The notes under the pieces: model-generated | What the model saw: the letters and a program-made list of their open reading frames with translations, nothing else | What the model was told of the DNA's origin: nothing | Database searches by the model: none | Shown: in pieces, positions 9,121 to 17,823 of the stretch | How positions within the stretch are numbered: the first letter of the stretch is position 1 | How the letters are laid out: every line of letters starts with the position of its first letter | From: Crenothrix sp043729335 | Lineage (GTDB): Bacteria; Pseudomonadota; Gammaproteobacteria; Methylococcales; Methylomonadaceae | Length of the DNA: 64,000 nt | Assembly: GCF_043729335.1 (NCBI RefSeq) | Contig: NZ_JAYTLQ010000019.1 | Coordinates: 1 to 64,000 of the forward strand | Direction of reading: 5' to 3' | Position numbers and translations under genes: made by a program

Positions 9121-11028
9121 ATGTCGAACAACACTATTACTGCCCCTGAAATTCTAAGCCCGCACAGCCATAAAGCTTCCAGTAGCGCATTGTTACTGGG
9201 TGCTATCGGCGTGGTGTATGGCGACATTGGTACCAGCCCGTTATATGCTTTAAAAGAATGTTTTCTTAGCGAACACGCGCCAGCGCTGATCCCAGCCAAT
9301 ATTTTAGGTGTGTTATCGTTGATTTTTTGGTCGATCATGATGGTGGTCACCTTGAAATACTTGGTTTTCATCATGAAGGCCGATAATCACGGTGAAGGCG
9401 GTATTTTGGCGTTGTTCGCGTTAACGCACAAACTCACCGGCGATAAGGGTTTTTTAGCTAAATTTGCGTTAACGGCGGGTTTATTAGGCGCGGCACTGTT
9501 TTACAGCGATGGTATTATCACCCCTGCCATTTCGGTATTGAGTGCCGTGGAAGGGCTAGGCGTTATTGCCCCAAAATTGGAAGCCTTTATCTTGCCGTCT
9601 GCGCTGGTAATCTTGGTGCTGTTGTTTTCTATTCAGCATCATGGCACCGAGCTTATCGGCAAGTTTTTTGGCCCCATTATGTGCGTGTGGTTTCTGGTGC
9701 TGGCGACACTGGGTGTGGTGAATATATTGCAGCATCCTGACGTTTTACAAGCCGTAAACCCCCGTTTTGCCTGGCACTTTATTCAGATGGATCCCCATCG
9801 CAGTTTTCTTAGCTTGGGTGCTGTAGTGCTAACGCTGACCGGTGCTGAAGCTTTGTATGCGGACATGGGGCACTTTGGCAAAACCCCCATACGGTATGCG
9901 TGGTTTAGCTTTGTTGCCCCCGCGTTGTTACTGAATTACTTTGGACAAGGCGCGTTACTTATCCAAAATCCAGCCGCAGTACAAAATCCTTTTTATTTAT
10001 TGGCGCCTGAATGGGCGTTGATACCTTTGGTGATATTGGCGACATTAGCCACAGTCATTGCCTCGCAAGCAGTAATTACTGGCGCATTTTCCCTGACCAA
10101 ACAAGCCGTGCAATTAGGATTTTTGCCACGGGTACAGATTGAACATACTTCTGCGAAAGAAATTGGCCAAATTTATGTGCCGCTGGTTAATTGGGGCTTG
10201 TTAGTCGGTGTTTTATTGTTGGTGATATTATTCAAAACTTCCGGTGGACTGGCGGCAGCTTATGGTATTGCTGTAACTGGCACTATGGTTGTTACGACAT
10301 TGCTGGCCGGTATTGTTATGCTACGTGGCTGGCATTGGCATTGGGCAAAAGTGACGGCACTTATGGTAATTTTTCTTGCAGTGGATCTGGCTTTCTTTAG
10401 TGCTAATCTGCATAAAATTCCCAGTGGCGGCTGGTTACCGCTAGCGATGGGTGTTATTATTTTTACGGTATTGTTAACATGGCGTCAAGGCAAGCAGCTC
10501 ATGGCCAAACGCCTTTTAGAAATCATACCCTTGAACACCAACACGGTAAATGTGCGTAATGATCTGGTCTTACAAGTGCCAGGCACTGCGGTTTTTATGA
10601 CCAGCGACAGTGGCTCGATTCCCATCGCCTTTTTGCACAATGTAGAACACAATAAAGTGTTGCATGAACGTGTGGTCTTTCTTACTTTACATACTGAAGA
10701 TGAACCTTATGTTATGGATGCCGAGCGCATTGTGATTCAAGATTTAGGCGCCCAATTTTTTCGTGTGCTTGTTCACTATGGCTTTATGGAAGATCCTGAT
10801 GTTCCAACCGCTTTGGCTTTATGTACCTCCCACGGTTTAACGTTTGATTTAGGACAGACTTCTTTCTTCTTAAGCCGCGAGATTGCTATTCCTACTGTGC
10901 GCCCTGGTATGGCTTTATGGCGCGAGCATTTCTTTAGCTGGATGGGGCGTAATGCGGCCAGCCCTATGGAATATTTTAACCTTCCGGCGCATCGGGTGGT
11001 GGATTTGGGCTGTCATCTCGAAATTTAG
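9121..11028 (+). CDS. kup: Low-affinity potassium uptake protein Kup
   Basis: KUP/HAK/KT-family proton-coupled potassium importer. The family hallmark GAIGVVYGDIGTSPLYALKE is near the N-terminus, followed by about 12 membrane segments (to about residue 455) and a soluble C-terminal domain. I chose ATG 9121 (635 residues) over the upstream ATG at 9076, because the extra 15 residues are not family-like and known Kup proteins begin just before the signature. It stands alone, 63 bp ahead of the two-component pair. Confidence 0.93.
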   Translation: MSNNTITAPEILSPHSHKASSSALLLGAIGVVYGDIGTSPLYALKECFLSEHAPALIPANILGVLSLIFWSIMMVVTLKYLVFIMKADNHGEGGILALFALTHKLTGDKGFLAKFALTAGLLGAALFYSDGIITPAISVLSAVEGLGVIAPKLEAFILPSALVILVLLFSIQHHGTELIGKFFGPIMCVWFLVLATLGVVNILQHPDVLQAVNPRFAWHFIQMDPHRSFLSLGAVVLTLTGAEALYADMGHFGKTPIRYAWFSFVAPALLLNYFGQGALLIQNPAAVQNPFYLLAPEWALIPLVILATLATVIASQAVITGAFSLTKQAVQLGFLPRVQIEHTSAKEIGQIYVPLVNWGLLVGVLLLVILFKTSGGLAAAYGIAVTGTMVVTTLLAGIVMLRGWHWHWAKVTALMVIFLAVDLAFFSANLHKIPSGGWLPLAMGVIIFTVLLTWRQGKQLMAKRLLEIIPLNTNTVNVRNDLVLQVPGTAVFMTSDSGSIPIAFLHNVEHNKVLHERVVFLTLHTEDEPYVMDAERIVIQDLGAQFFRVLVHYGFMEDPDVPTALALCTSHGLTFDLGQTSFFLSREIAIPTVRPGMALWREHFFSWMGRNAASPMEYFNLPAHRVVDLGCHLEI

Positions 11029-11091
11029 AAAGTGTTTGCTATGTCGTAGTTTTTAGCTAAATACATTCGAAATGCGACTAACCCAAATACT

Positions 11092-12408
11092 ATGAGCTTA
11101 CGCTACCAGATCAACCTCAGAATTTTGCTGTCATCGCTGTGTATTTTGTTTTTGGGTGGCGCAATCGCCGTGTGGCAGGCGAGGCAGTCTGTTAATAAAG
11201 AAGTTGAATCATCGATTAATTTGGCTGCGCAACTCATTTCTATTGCTTTCGCTCAAAACTCGCCTGCGGCTTATCACTCTGGCGATTGGCTGCCCCAATT
11301 GAATATACTCAAAGAAACACGACATTTGAGCATTCAGCTTCAGGAGTCTGGTGGCAAAATTACCCGCTTTAGCGCTAAGAAACAGCCTATCTACTCAGAT
11401 GACTCCCCGCCACAATGGTATATTCAGCTGGTTGAAAGCAAGCACCCGAAATCAGAACGCCCACTTATTGCGGCTAATGGCCAACAATTAACATTGGTTA
11501 TTTTGGCTAACCCGCTGGATGAAATTACCGAGGCTTGGCAAGAAAGCCTGGCGTTTTTTAACTCTGTTTTATTATTGATGCTGTTTACCTTCTTAACGGT
11601 CAATCTGGTTTTTAACAAAGCATTACAATCCATAGCCACGATTGTTAATGCGCTAAAAACTATTGAAACTGAGGATTATCAACATAAACTACCGGATTTT
11701 TCCATCCAGGAATACGACCGTATCGCCAAAGCCATTAATCATTTGGCTGATAAGCTTAAAGCAAGCCAACAAGATAATCGGGCATTAACGCAACATTCGC
11801 TGGCTATACAAGAAGACGAACGGCAAAAACTGTCGCAGGAATTACACGACGAACTCAGTCAATCATTAACCGCAATTAAAGTGATGGCGGTAACCTGCGC
11901 CCGTCCAAAAGCAGATATTAAAAACACTTCCGATACTATCGTTGAAGTCTGCGATCATTTGATTAACGTCGTGCGCTCCATGATGCGCCAATTGCATCCG
12001 TTAATACTCACTGAATTAGGCTTAAAAGCCACTATGGAAGACTTGGTGTATCAGTGGTCAGTCAGAAATCCACAATTAAAACTGGTTCTGGACTGTTCGA
12101 ATGCTGTTGATGAGTTAGAACAGCACATTGCCATCCAACTGTTCCGGGTAGTGCAAGAATGCCTGACCAATATTGTGCGCCATGCTCACGCTACGCAAGC
12201 CTATATCACTATGAGCATTAATCCTGCAACCCACACTTTGCACCTACAGGTAAATGATAACGGCAAGGGCTGCGATATCCAACAAATCAATCAAGGCTTC
12301 GGGCTATTGAGCATGAAAGAGAGAATAAAAAGTTTAGGCGGTGAGTTAAACTTTCAAACTGCGCCACAACAAGGCTTGTGTATGGTTGCAATTATTCCGC
12401 TATTATGA
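11092..12408 (+). CDS. Sensor histidine kinase, HisKA_3 type, MoxY/MxaY-like
   Basis: Membrane-bound NarL-partner-type kinase of 438 residues. An N-terminal membrane helix (about 10-28), a periplasmic region of about 130 residues resembling the LapD/MoxY N-terminal domain, a second helix (about 158-175) and a HAMP-like linker precede the HisKA_3 dimerization helix with phospho-acceptor H252 in ELHDELSQS. The HATPase_c domain has ECLTNIVRHAHA and NDNGKGCD. In methylotrophs MoxY/MxaY kinases control methanol dehydrogenase genes, including the lanthanide switch; assignment to that subgroup is inferred from remembered similarity. It overlaps the regulator gene by 4 nt (ATGA). Confidence 0.85.
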   Translation: MSLRYQINLRILLSSLCILFLGGAIAVWQARQSVNKEVESSINLAAQLISIAFAQNSPAAYHSGDWLPQLNILKETRHLSIQLQESGGKITRFSAKKQPIYSDDSPPQWYIQLVESKHPKSERPLIAANGQQLTLVILANPLDEITEAWQESLAFFNSVLLLMLFTFLTVNLVFNKALQSIATIVNALKTIETEDYQHKLPDFSIQEYDRIAKAINHLADKLKASQQDNRALTQHSLAIQEDERQKLSQELHDELSQSLTAIKVMAVTCARPKADIKNTSDTIVEVCDHLINVVRSMMRQLHPLILTELGLKATMEDLVYQWSVRNPQLKLVLDCSNAVDELEQHIAIQLFRVVQECLTNIVRHAHATQAYITMSINPATHTLHLQVNDNGKGCDIQQINQGFGLLSMKERIKSLGGELNFQTAPQQGLCMVAIIPLL

Positions 12409-13049
12409 AAACACCAATCAAAGTTATTTTGGTAGATGATCATGCCATTGTGCGAGCCGGTTTTCGTATGTTGTTGTCTACTGAAGACAGTATTGACGTG
12501 GTGGCAGAAGCCGAACGCGGCGAAGAAGCTTGGCAATTGTATTTAAAACATCGTCCGGATGTGCTGATAATGGATTTATCTATGCCCGGCATTGGTGGAC
12601 TTGAAACTATTCGGCGAATTTGCAATAAAGACAGCGATGCCAAAATTTTGGCGTTTAGTGTGCATGATGAAATGGTCTATGTGAATAGAGCGTTGGATGC
12701 TGGAGCCAAAGGTTATATCAGTAAAAACAGTGCACCGTCTTCTTTGATAGAAGCCATACAAGCCATCGCAGCAGGTAACGATTATATTGAACCGGTATTC
12801 TTGAAAAACAGTATCGATCAAATCCCCGAAACTGATTACAAGGCTATTATTGAATCACTTTCACCCAGAGAGTTTGATGTATTTTTATTGTTGGCTAAAG
12901 GTTTGACTGCGCATAAAATTTCAGAAGACCTGTGTTTGGGCTATAAAACTGTGGCTAATTACGGTACGCAAATCCGCAGTAAGTTAAAAGTTTCTTCTGT
13001 GGCTGAATTGGTGCATATTGCGTTGGTTTCTGGGGTTATAAAAAGTTGA
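12405..13049 (+). CDS. NarL/FixJ-family response regulator (partner of the kinase)
   Basis: A receiver domain (1-120) carries the acidic pocket in VDDHAIVRAG, the phospho-acceptor Asp in DVLIMDLSMPG and the conserved Lys in YISKNS. A LuxR-type HTH follows (about 145-210; SPREFDVFLLLAKGLTAHKISEDL). I chose ATG 12405 because it overlaps the kinase stop as ATGA and begins the receiver fold directly. The tight coupling identifies the kinase as its partner. It may correspond to the MxaB-type regulators of methanotrophs, but the target genes are not in this window. Confidence 0.9.
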   Translation: MKTPIKVILVDDHAIVRAGFRMLLSTEDSIDVVAEAERGEEAWQLYLKHRPDVLIMDLSMPGIGGLETIRRICNKDSDAKILAFSVHDEMVYVNRALDAGAKGYISKNSAPSSLIEAIQAIAAGNDYIEPVFLKNSIDQIPETDYKAIIESLSPREFDVFLLLAKGLTAHKISEDLCLGYKTVANYGTQIRSKLKVSSVAELVHIALVSGVIKS

Positions 13050-13098
13050 TTTTTGTCGCTAAAAATATAAGATTTAATTAATGATCTCACCTGAAACA

Positions 13099-13134
13099 AG
13101 ACAGAACGTAGAAGGTGTATGCTACGTTCTGTCT
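13099..13134. terminator. Hairpin between convergent genes
   Basis: A perfect 13-bp inverted repeat (AGACAGAACGTAG / CTACGTTCTGTCT) with a 10-nt loop sits between the convergent response-regulator and phosphoglucomutase genes. There is no strong U-tract, but stem strength and position suit a bidirectional terminator. Confidence 0.6.
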
Positions 13135-13159
13135 CGCTGCATGGACTGCCTATGGATTT

Positions 13160-14794
13160 TTAGGTAATAATGTCAGCGCCAGCTCTGCCGGTGCGTTTTT
13201 TGACTTCACAAAACCGTTCTGCTAATTCAGCCAATTCAGTCAAAGCCACTTGAGCATCCTGATTATGTTTAGTTGCGTCGGGTTCAAACTTTTCCAGATA
13301 GATTCTTAAGGTAGCTCCCACGGTACCGGTGCCGGAAAGCCGGTAGACAATACGCGAACCGTTGTCGAAACCAATGCGAATCCCCTGATTTTTGCTAACG
13401 CTGTTATCTACCGAATCTTCATAACTAAATTCGTCCGCATATTTAACCGTGTAATCACCAAATGATTGCCCTGCTAAAGTCGGTAATAGATCTCTAAGAT
13501 GAGTAATCAGATCATTGGCAATGGTTAAATCTACCGCTTCATAATCATGGCGACAATAAATATTTCTGCCGAAAGTACGCCAATGTTCATGCACAATATC
13601 TTCAACTGACTGCTGTTTGACAGCAATCAAATTCAGCCAGAATAATACCGCCCACAAGCCGTCTTTTTCACGGATATGATTGGAACCGGTGCCAAAACTT
13701 TCTTCACCGCAGAGCGTTATTTTGCCCGCATCCAATAAATTGCCGAAAAACTTCCAGCCCGTAGGCGTTTCAAAGCATGGAATATTTAACTGCGCTGCCA
13801 CTCTATCTACCGCTTGGCTGGTCGGCATAGAACGGGCAACACCGCTCAGCCCTTGCGCGTAAGCCGGAATTAAATGCGCATTGGCCGTCATAATGGCAAG
13901 GCTGTCGCTGGGGGTGACAAAAATATTGTCGCCGGTAATCATATTACGGTCACCGTCACCATCGGAGGCCGCGCCAAAAGTAGGTGCAGCAGCGCTGAAC
14001 ATGATTTCGGCCAGTTCTTTTGCATGGGCAAGGTTGGGGTCAGGATGGTGACCGCCAAAATCTTCTAAAGGTATGGCATTTATTAGTGAATCGGAGCTTG
14101 CACCTAGCATTTCAACCAGTATTCTTGTCGCGTAAGGCCCTGTAATAGCGTGCATGGCATCAAAAAGCAGGGTGATTTTGCCTGAACCGATGGTTTGTTT
14201 TAACAGATCAAAATCAAAAATTGATGCCATTAGCTCAGCATAATCGGTAACGGGATCAATAATATTAATAATGACACCGTTGGAATTTTGGCTACCAAGA
14301 CTGTCTAAGTCTATATCGTTCATCTCTAATATTTTATAGCTATCAATGGATTGACTTCTTTTATAAAAGGCATCTGTGTATTTTTCAGTTGCAGGGCCAC
14401 CATTGCTGACGTTGTATTTAATACCAAAGTCTTCATCAGGCCCACCGGGGTTATGGCTGGCAGAAAGCACTAAGCCGCCATAAGCTTTATTTTTACGGAT
14501 AATATGTGAGGCTGCGGGGGTAGACAACAGCCCACCTTGGCCTATAATTAGTTCGCCGAAACCGTTGGCTATAGCCATTTTAATAATGATCTGAATTGCC
14601 TGACGATTAAAGTAACGACCATCACCGCCCAAGACTAGGGTTTTTCCGGTAATATCTTCCAGAGAATCGAAAATGGATTGGACAAAATTTTCCAAATAAC
14701 CCGGTTTTTGGAATATCTTGACTTTTTTTCGTAGTCCTGAAGTACCTGGATTTTGGTCAGTATAGGGTTGAGTTGTAATTGTCTTTAATTGCAT
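13160..14794 (-). CDS. pgm: Phosphoglucomutase (alpha-D-glucose-phosphate specific)
   Basis: Interconverts glucose-1-phosphate and glucose-6-phosphate, linking glycolysis to glycogen and exopolysaccharide synthesis. The phosphoserine loop SASHNPGG (active Ser 113), the metal-binding DGDGDRN and the sugar-binding CGEESFGTGSNH are all present, as is the C-terminal phosphate-binding RLSGTGTVGATLRIY. With 544 residues and the N-terminal NPGTSGLRKK it belongs to the PGM1-like group rather than phosphomannomutase/PGM. Transcribed alone. Confidence 0.95.
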   Translation of the reverse strand: MQLKTITTQPYTDQNPGTSGLRKKVKIFQKPGYLENFVQSIFDSLEDITGKTLVLGGDGRYFNRQAIQIIIKMAIANGFGELIIGQGGLLSTPAASHIIRKNKAYGGLVLSASHNPGGPDEDFGIKYNVSNGGPATEKYTDAFYKRSQSIDSYKILEMNDIDLDSLGSQNSNGVIINIIDPVTDYAELMASIFDFDLLKQTIGSGKITLLFDAMHAITGPYATRILVEMLGASSDSLINAIPLEDFGGHHPDPNLAHAKELAEIMFSAAAPTFGAASDGDGDRNMITGDNIFVTPSDSLAIMTANAHLIPAYAQGLSGVARSMPTSQAVDRVAAQLNIPCFETPTGWKFFGNLLDAGKITLCGEESFGTGSNHIREKDGLWAVLFWLNLIAVKQQSVEDIVHEHWRTFGRNIYCRHDYEAVDLTIANDLITHLRDLLPTLAGQSFGDYTVKYADEFSYEDSVDNSVSKNQGIRIGFDNGSRIVYRLSGTGTVGATLRIYLEKFEPDATKHNQDAQVALTELAELAERFCEVKKRTGRAGADIIT

Positions 14795-14866
14795 ACTTTG
14801 TCCTTGTTGTGGTGATAAATATGGTGAATAAGTTACACCAAAACCTCTAATGATTGTATAGGATTT

Positions 14867-15427
14867 ATGTTACGCATTTTTTTGTTGTTATTTTGTGTGT
14901 TTTCTTCTTTTAATAGTTTTGCAAATAAAGATGAAGATGAAGAGGCAGATATTTGGTTGTTAGTAGATACGGCTGCCAGAAAGATTGAAATAAAAGAGGG
15001 ACAACGTACTGTCGAAACATTGGACAAAATTGCGATTGGTCGGGGCGGTGCGGGGTTTAAAGATCATCGTGGCGATGACATTACGCCTATGGGAACTTAT
15101 AAGATAGGCTGGATCGGTGAAAAAAGTGCGTTTCGGCGTTTTTTTGGCTTGACCTATCCGTCAGTTGAAGATGCCCAAAAAGCCTTGCGCAAGGGCATGA
15201 TTAACCAATTTACCTATAACCGCATTTCTGATGCACATCGCTATGAAGGCATACCGCCGCAAAATACCCCTTTAGGGGGGCAAATTGGTATTCATGGCCT
15301 TGGAACCGCCGATCCTAAGGTTCATGAAATATTTGATTGGACACACGGTTGTATTGCTTTAACTAACGCACAAATTGATAAATTATATGAATGGATAGAG
15401 CCAGGTACGGTAGTAAAGATAAAATAA
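14867..15427 (+). CDS. Secreted L,D-transpeptidase (YkuD)
   Basis: A 186-residue exported protein with a signal peptide (about 1-19, ending SFA-N) and a YkuD catalytic domain. The conserved His lies in GGQIGIHGLG and the catalytic Cys is C162 in THGCIALT. Such enzymes cross-link peptidoglycan or attach lipoproteins to it. An OprI/Lpp-like lipoprotein with the C-terminal Arg-Lys needed for such attachment lies only 80 bp downstream, so Lpp anchoring is an attractive but unproved role. It is divergent from pgm. Confidence 0.92.
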   Translation: MLRIFLLLFCVFSSFNSFANKDEDEEADIWLLVDTAARKIEIKEGQRTVETLDKIAIGRGGAGFKDHRGDDITPMGTYKIGWIGEKSAFRRFFGLTYPSVEDAQKALRKGMINQFTYNRISDAHRYEGIPPQNTPLGGQIGIHGLGTADPKVHEIFDWTHGCIALTNAQIDKLYEWIEPGTVVKIK

Positions 15428-15429
15428 AG

Positions 15430-15458
15430 CTGGAAAATATGAAAAACAGTGCTAGAAT
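15430..15458 (+). promoter_or_regulatory. Possible extended -10 promoter for the Lpp-like gene
   Basis: TGCTAGAAT (15450-15458) fits an extended -10 element; CTGGAA at 15430-15435 is a weak -35 with a 17-bp spacer. It lies about 50 bp before the lipoprotein start. Confidence 0.45.
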
Positions 15459-15507
15459 TATAACAGTATTGCTTTTTTATAATAAACATCAGAAATAAGG
15501 AAAAAAC

Positions 15508-15765
15508 ATGAAAAAATTAGTAAAATTATCTATGATTGCTTTGGCTTCTAGCTTAGTCGTTGGTTGTGCCACTAACTCAGATATCGAAAATTTGCAATCA
15601 CAAATTGACGGCTTGAAAACTTCTGTAACTCAAGCATCTTCTGACGCTGCTAGCGCACAAGCTGCTGCTTCTGAAGCAAAAGACGCTGCTAACCGTGCTG
15701 CCTCAGCTTCTGAAGAAGCTAACCGCAAATTGGACAAAATGTTCGAACACACAATGCGTAAATAA
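15508..15765 (+). CDS. OprI/Lpp-like murein lipoprotein
   Basis: A small outer-membrane lipoprotein of 85 residues. The lipobox VVGC gives lipidated C20, followed by an Ala-rich heptad helix (about 25-78) that should form a coiled-coil trimer. The C-terminal ...HTMRK resembles Pseudomonas OprI (ends ASRK), where the last Lys is bonded to peptidoglycan. The adjacent L,D-transpeptidase could make that bond. It has its own likely promoter and a strong terminator, as expected for a very highly expressed gene. Confidence 0.9.
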   Translation: MKKLVKLSMIALASSLVVGCATNSDIENLQSQIDGLKTSVTQASSDAASAQAAASEAKDAANRAASASEEANRKLDKMFEHTMRK

Positions 15766-15790
15766 TACATATTTTTTGTTCGTAGCACTA

Positions 15791-15827
15791 AAAAAGCCCG
15801 GTAGCTTTATTGCTCCGGGCTTTTTTT
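15791..15827 (+). terminator. Strong intrinsic terminator after the Lpp-like gene
   Basis: AAAAAGCCCGG pairs with CCGGGCTTTTT around a short loop and is followed directly by a run of T. It is a classical rho-independent terminator 26 bp after the stop. Confidence 0.95.
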
Positions 15828-15861
15828 ATGTGCACTTATTTATAAACTAGCTTGTAGGCTA

Positions 15862-16818
15862 TCAGTTATTTGCTGGTGCCTTGGAATCTTTAGCTTCAGG
15901 TTCATTAGTACCTGATACGCTTTCAACAGCTTTATTAACAGCATTTTTGGTATCTTCAACCATCGTTTTTACGCCTTCAACGGCATCTTTGGGTAAGCCC
16001 ACAATACCTGCATTGGTTGTCGCAGTTTTTTCTTTAGCATTACTGGGATTTTTATTGGCAGCATCGCTTTGAGCGTTGTCAGCAGGCGCTTCTTTTTCGG
16101 CAATTTTTTGCGCTGAATTAGAGGTTATTGCCGGTGCTGAGTCTTTATCTACTTTTTTAACCATTGTGTCGGAAGATTTTGAACTATTGCCCGATTTATC
16201 CTCCGATACTTTGTCGGTAACAGCATCAACTGCCTGTGTTACGGCATTTTTTGTATCTTCAGCCATTGTTTTTGCACCTTCAACGACACCTTTGGGTAAA
16301 CCTACAATACCGGCACTTGAGGTTGTGGGATTTTCTTCAGCATTACTGGGATTTTTATTAGCAGCATCAGTTTGAGCATTGTCCGCAGGTGCTTCTTTTT
16401 CGGCAGCAGTTTGTGCAGAGGCAGCGTTTTTGTCTGTTTGGCCGGAAGTTGAATCATTGCCTGGAGCCTTATTGGTGTCAATTTTGTCATTTGATGCCTT
16501 ACCCGTAACAGAGTCTACGGCTTTGTTCACTACATCTTTGGTGTCTTCAATAATATTTTTCACCCCTTCTACGGTATCTTTAGGCATGCCTACAATACCG
16601 GCACTGGTTGGATCAGATTTTTTGCTCGTAGTGGACTTTATAGTATGGTCGGGAGTTTTGGGTTTATAAGCAGTCTGTTTGTTAAACGATTTAGCAAATT
16701 CATCTGCTTCTTTTTGAGCCGATTTAATGGTGCCGACAGAAGTGCTTTTGCTGTCATTATTACAGGCTGTCATTGAAGCCAGAGTAATAAAAATGCTCAT
16801 TAGGGGTAATATCTTCAT
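15862..16818 (-). CDS. Lipoprotein with three internal repeats
   Basis: A 318-residue lipoprotein of unknown function; the lipobox SMTAC puts the lipidated Cys at about 19. The mature part is low-complexity, rich in Lys, Asp, Asn, Ala and Thr, with three copies of a roughly 35-residue unit. Each starts AGIVG(M/L)PK, continues VEG.K and ends in an amphipathic (E)DTK..V..AV..V helix, at roughly residues 73-107, 169-203 and 269-303. Linkers between them (e.g. EKEAPADNAQ) are also repeated, which points to recent internal duplication. It converges with the Lpp-like gene. Confidence 0.75.
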   Translation of the reverse strand: MKILPLMSIFITLASMTACNNDSKSTSVGTIKSAQKEADEFAKSFNKQTAYKPKTPDHTIKSTTSKKSDPTSAGIVGMPKDTVEGVKNIIEDTKDVVNKAVDSVTGKASNDKIDTNKAPGNDSTSGQTDKNAASAQTAAEKEAPADNAQTDAANKNPSNAEENPTTSSAGIVGLPKGVVEGAKTMAEDTKNAVTQAVDAVTDKVSEDKSGNSSKSSDTMVKKVDKDSAPAITSNSAQKIAEKEAPADNAQSDAANKNPSNAKEKTATTNAGIVGLPKDAVEGVKTMVEDTKNAVNKAVESVSGTNEPEAKDSKAPANN

Positions 16819-17310
16819 ATCAAAACCTCGCGTTTTGTAGTAAATAACATGGATTAAAATTTCAATAGACTAAAAGTGATAACGCTACTAACTTCTGTAA
16901 AAATGTTTGGATTTGGTTTCTATAAGATTTTAAATCTGCCATAATCAAAAAAAGAGTTAATACTTTTTAGCATTCGTTGAAAAATATACCTGCGACATAC
17001 TCTAGGGTCTGTACGTCATCTAACATAGGGTTGCTTTTTTGGGCTACCAATGCTTTCTAAGCAATAATTTAGTAGGGCTGATAGTTCAGAAGTGATAACT
17101 AGTGAGGGGGCTATTTAAATTATTAAAATGTGCTGTTTTTTGTGACACTTCAGACTCAAAAAAAAAATTATTTTATTTGATTTAAATTAAGTCGTGTTTG
17201 TTGATAGACGTAAAGTCGAAAAAGTAGTATTCTGATCACGCTCGACTACAGACTAAAGACTGTTAAAATTTTGGCCTGTTTTTCTTTTACTATGCTTCAC
17301 AAGGAAATTT
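16819..17310. other. AT-rich intergenic region
   Basis: This 492-bp divergent gap between the repeat lipoprotein and the small secreted protein is AT-rich with poly-A stretches (17157-17171). It presumably holds both promoters. No RNA gene, ORF or clear repeat was found. Confidence 0.5.
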
Positions 17311-17700
17311 ATGAAAAAAATATTGGCAACGTTGGCTATTTCTTTATTCACTTTAACTGCTTTTGCAGCGGGTAGCCCGTTGAATGAAGATTTCACAGAA
17401 CTTCTTAGCATCTCCGATAAAATACTTGAAGCTGCTAAAAGTAGTGATGGCGCTACAGTTACTTCTTTAGCTGAACAAGGTGTTTTAGTTGCTAAAGACC
17501 AAGGCATGAAAGGTCAATCACCTGGTTTGCAAAGAGTTGCTGAAAGAATGAAAGCAGCTAAAAAAGCTGGCAAAAAAGGTGACTTTGAAAAAGCCACTAC
17601 AGTTATGAATGAAGCGATCGCAGAAATGAAAAAAGTCAAACCAGCACCACATTTTGGTGGCGGTTCTGAATCAACATCTTATGGAATTTTAGAGAAATAA
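17311..17700 (+). CDS. Small secreted helical protein, unknown function
   Basis: A 129-residue protein with a clear signal peptide (about 1-19, cleaved after AFA). The mature part is predicted mostly helical and Lys/Ala-rich (RMKAAKKAGKKGDFEKA), ending in a Gly-rich tail (HFGGGSESTSYGILEK). Size and helix layout recall four-helix periplasmic proteins such as cytochrome b562, but there is no CXXCH and I cannot identify haem ligands. A strong terminator follows, suggesting a monocistronic, well-expressed gene. Confidence 0.8.
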   Translation: MKKILATLAISLFTLTAFAAGSPLNEDFTELLSISDKILEAAKSSDGATVTSLAEQGVLVAKDQGMKGQSPGLQRVAERMKAAKKAGKKGDFEKATTVMNEAIAEMKKVKPAPHFGGGSESTSYGILEK

Positions 17701-17731
17701 CTCTTAAAGCTTCAGTGTTGTTATAAAGATG

Positions 17732-17758
17732 AAAGCGGGACAGTGTCCCGCTTTTTTT
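17732..17758 (+). terminator. Intrinsic terminator
   Basis: AAAGCGGGAC / GTCCCGCTTT with a 3-nt loop, followed by a T-run, 31 bp after the small secreted protein gene. A textbook rho-independent terminator. Confidence 0.95.
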
Positions 17759-17823
17759 ATGCCTGTGTTTTTTGGTTTAACGCGATTTTTTCACTGTACA
17801 ATCCAGTTTTAGTGAGGAGAAAA

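Noticed and set aside
17311..17700. Cytochrome b562 or c-type cytochrome
   Set aside because: Length and helices fit loosely, but no CXXCH and no clear axial Met/His arrangement could be found.
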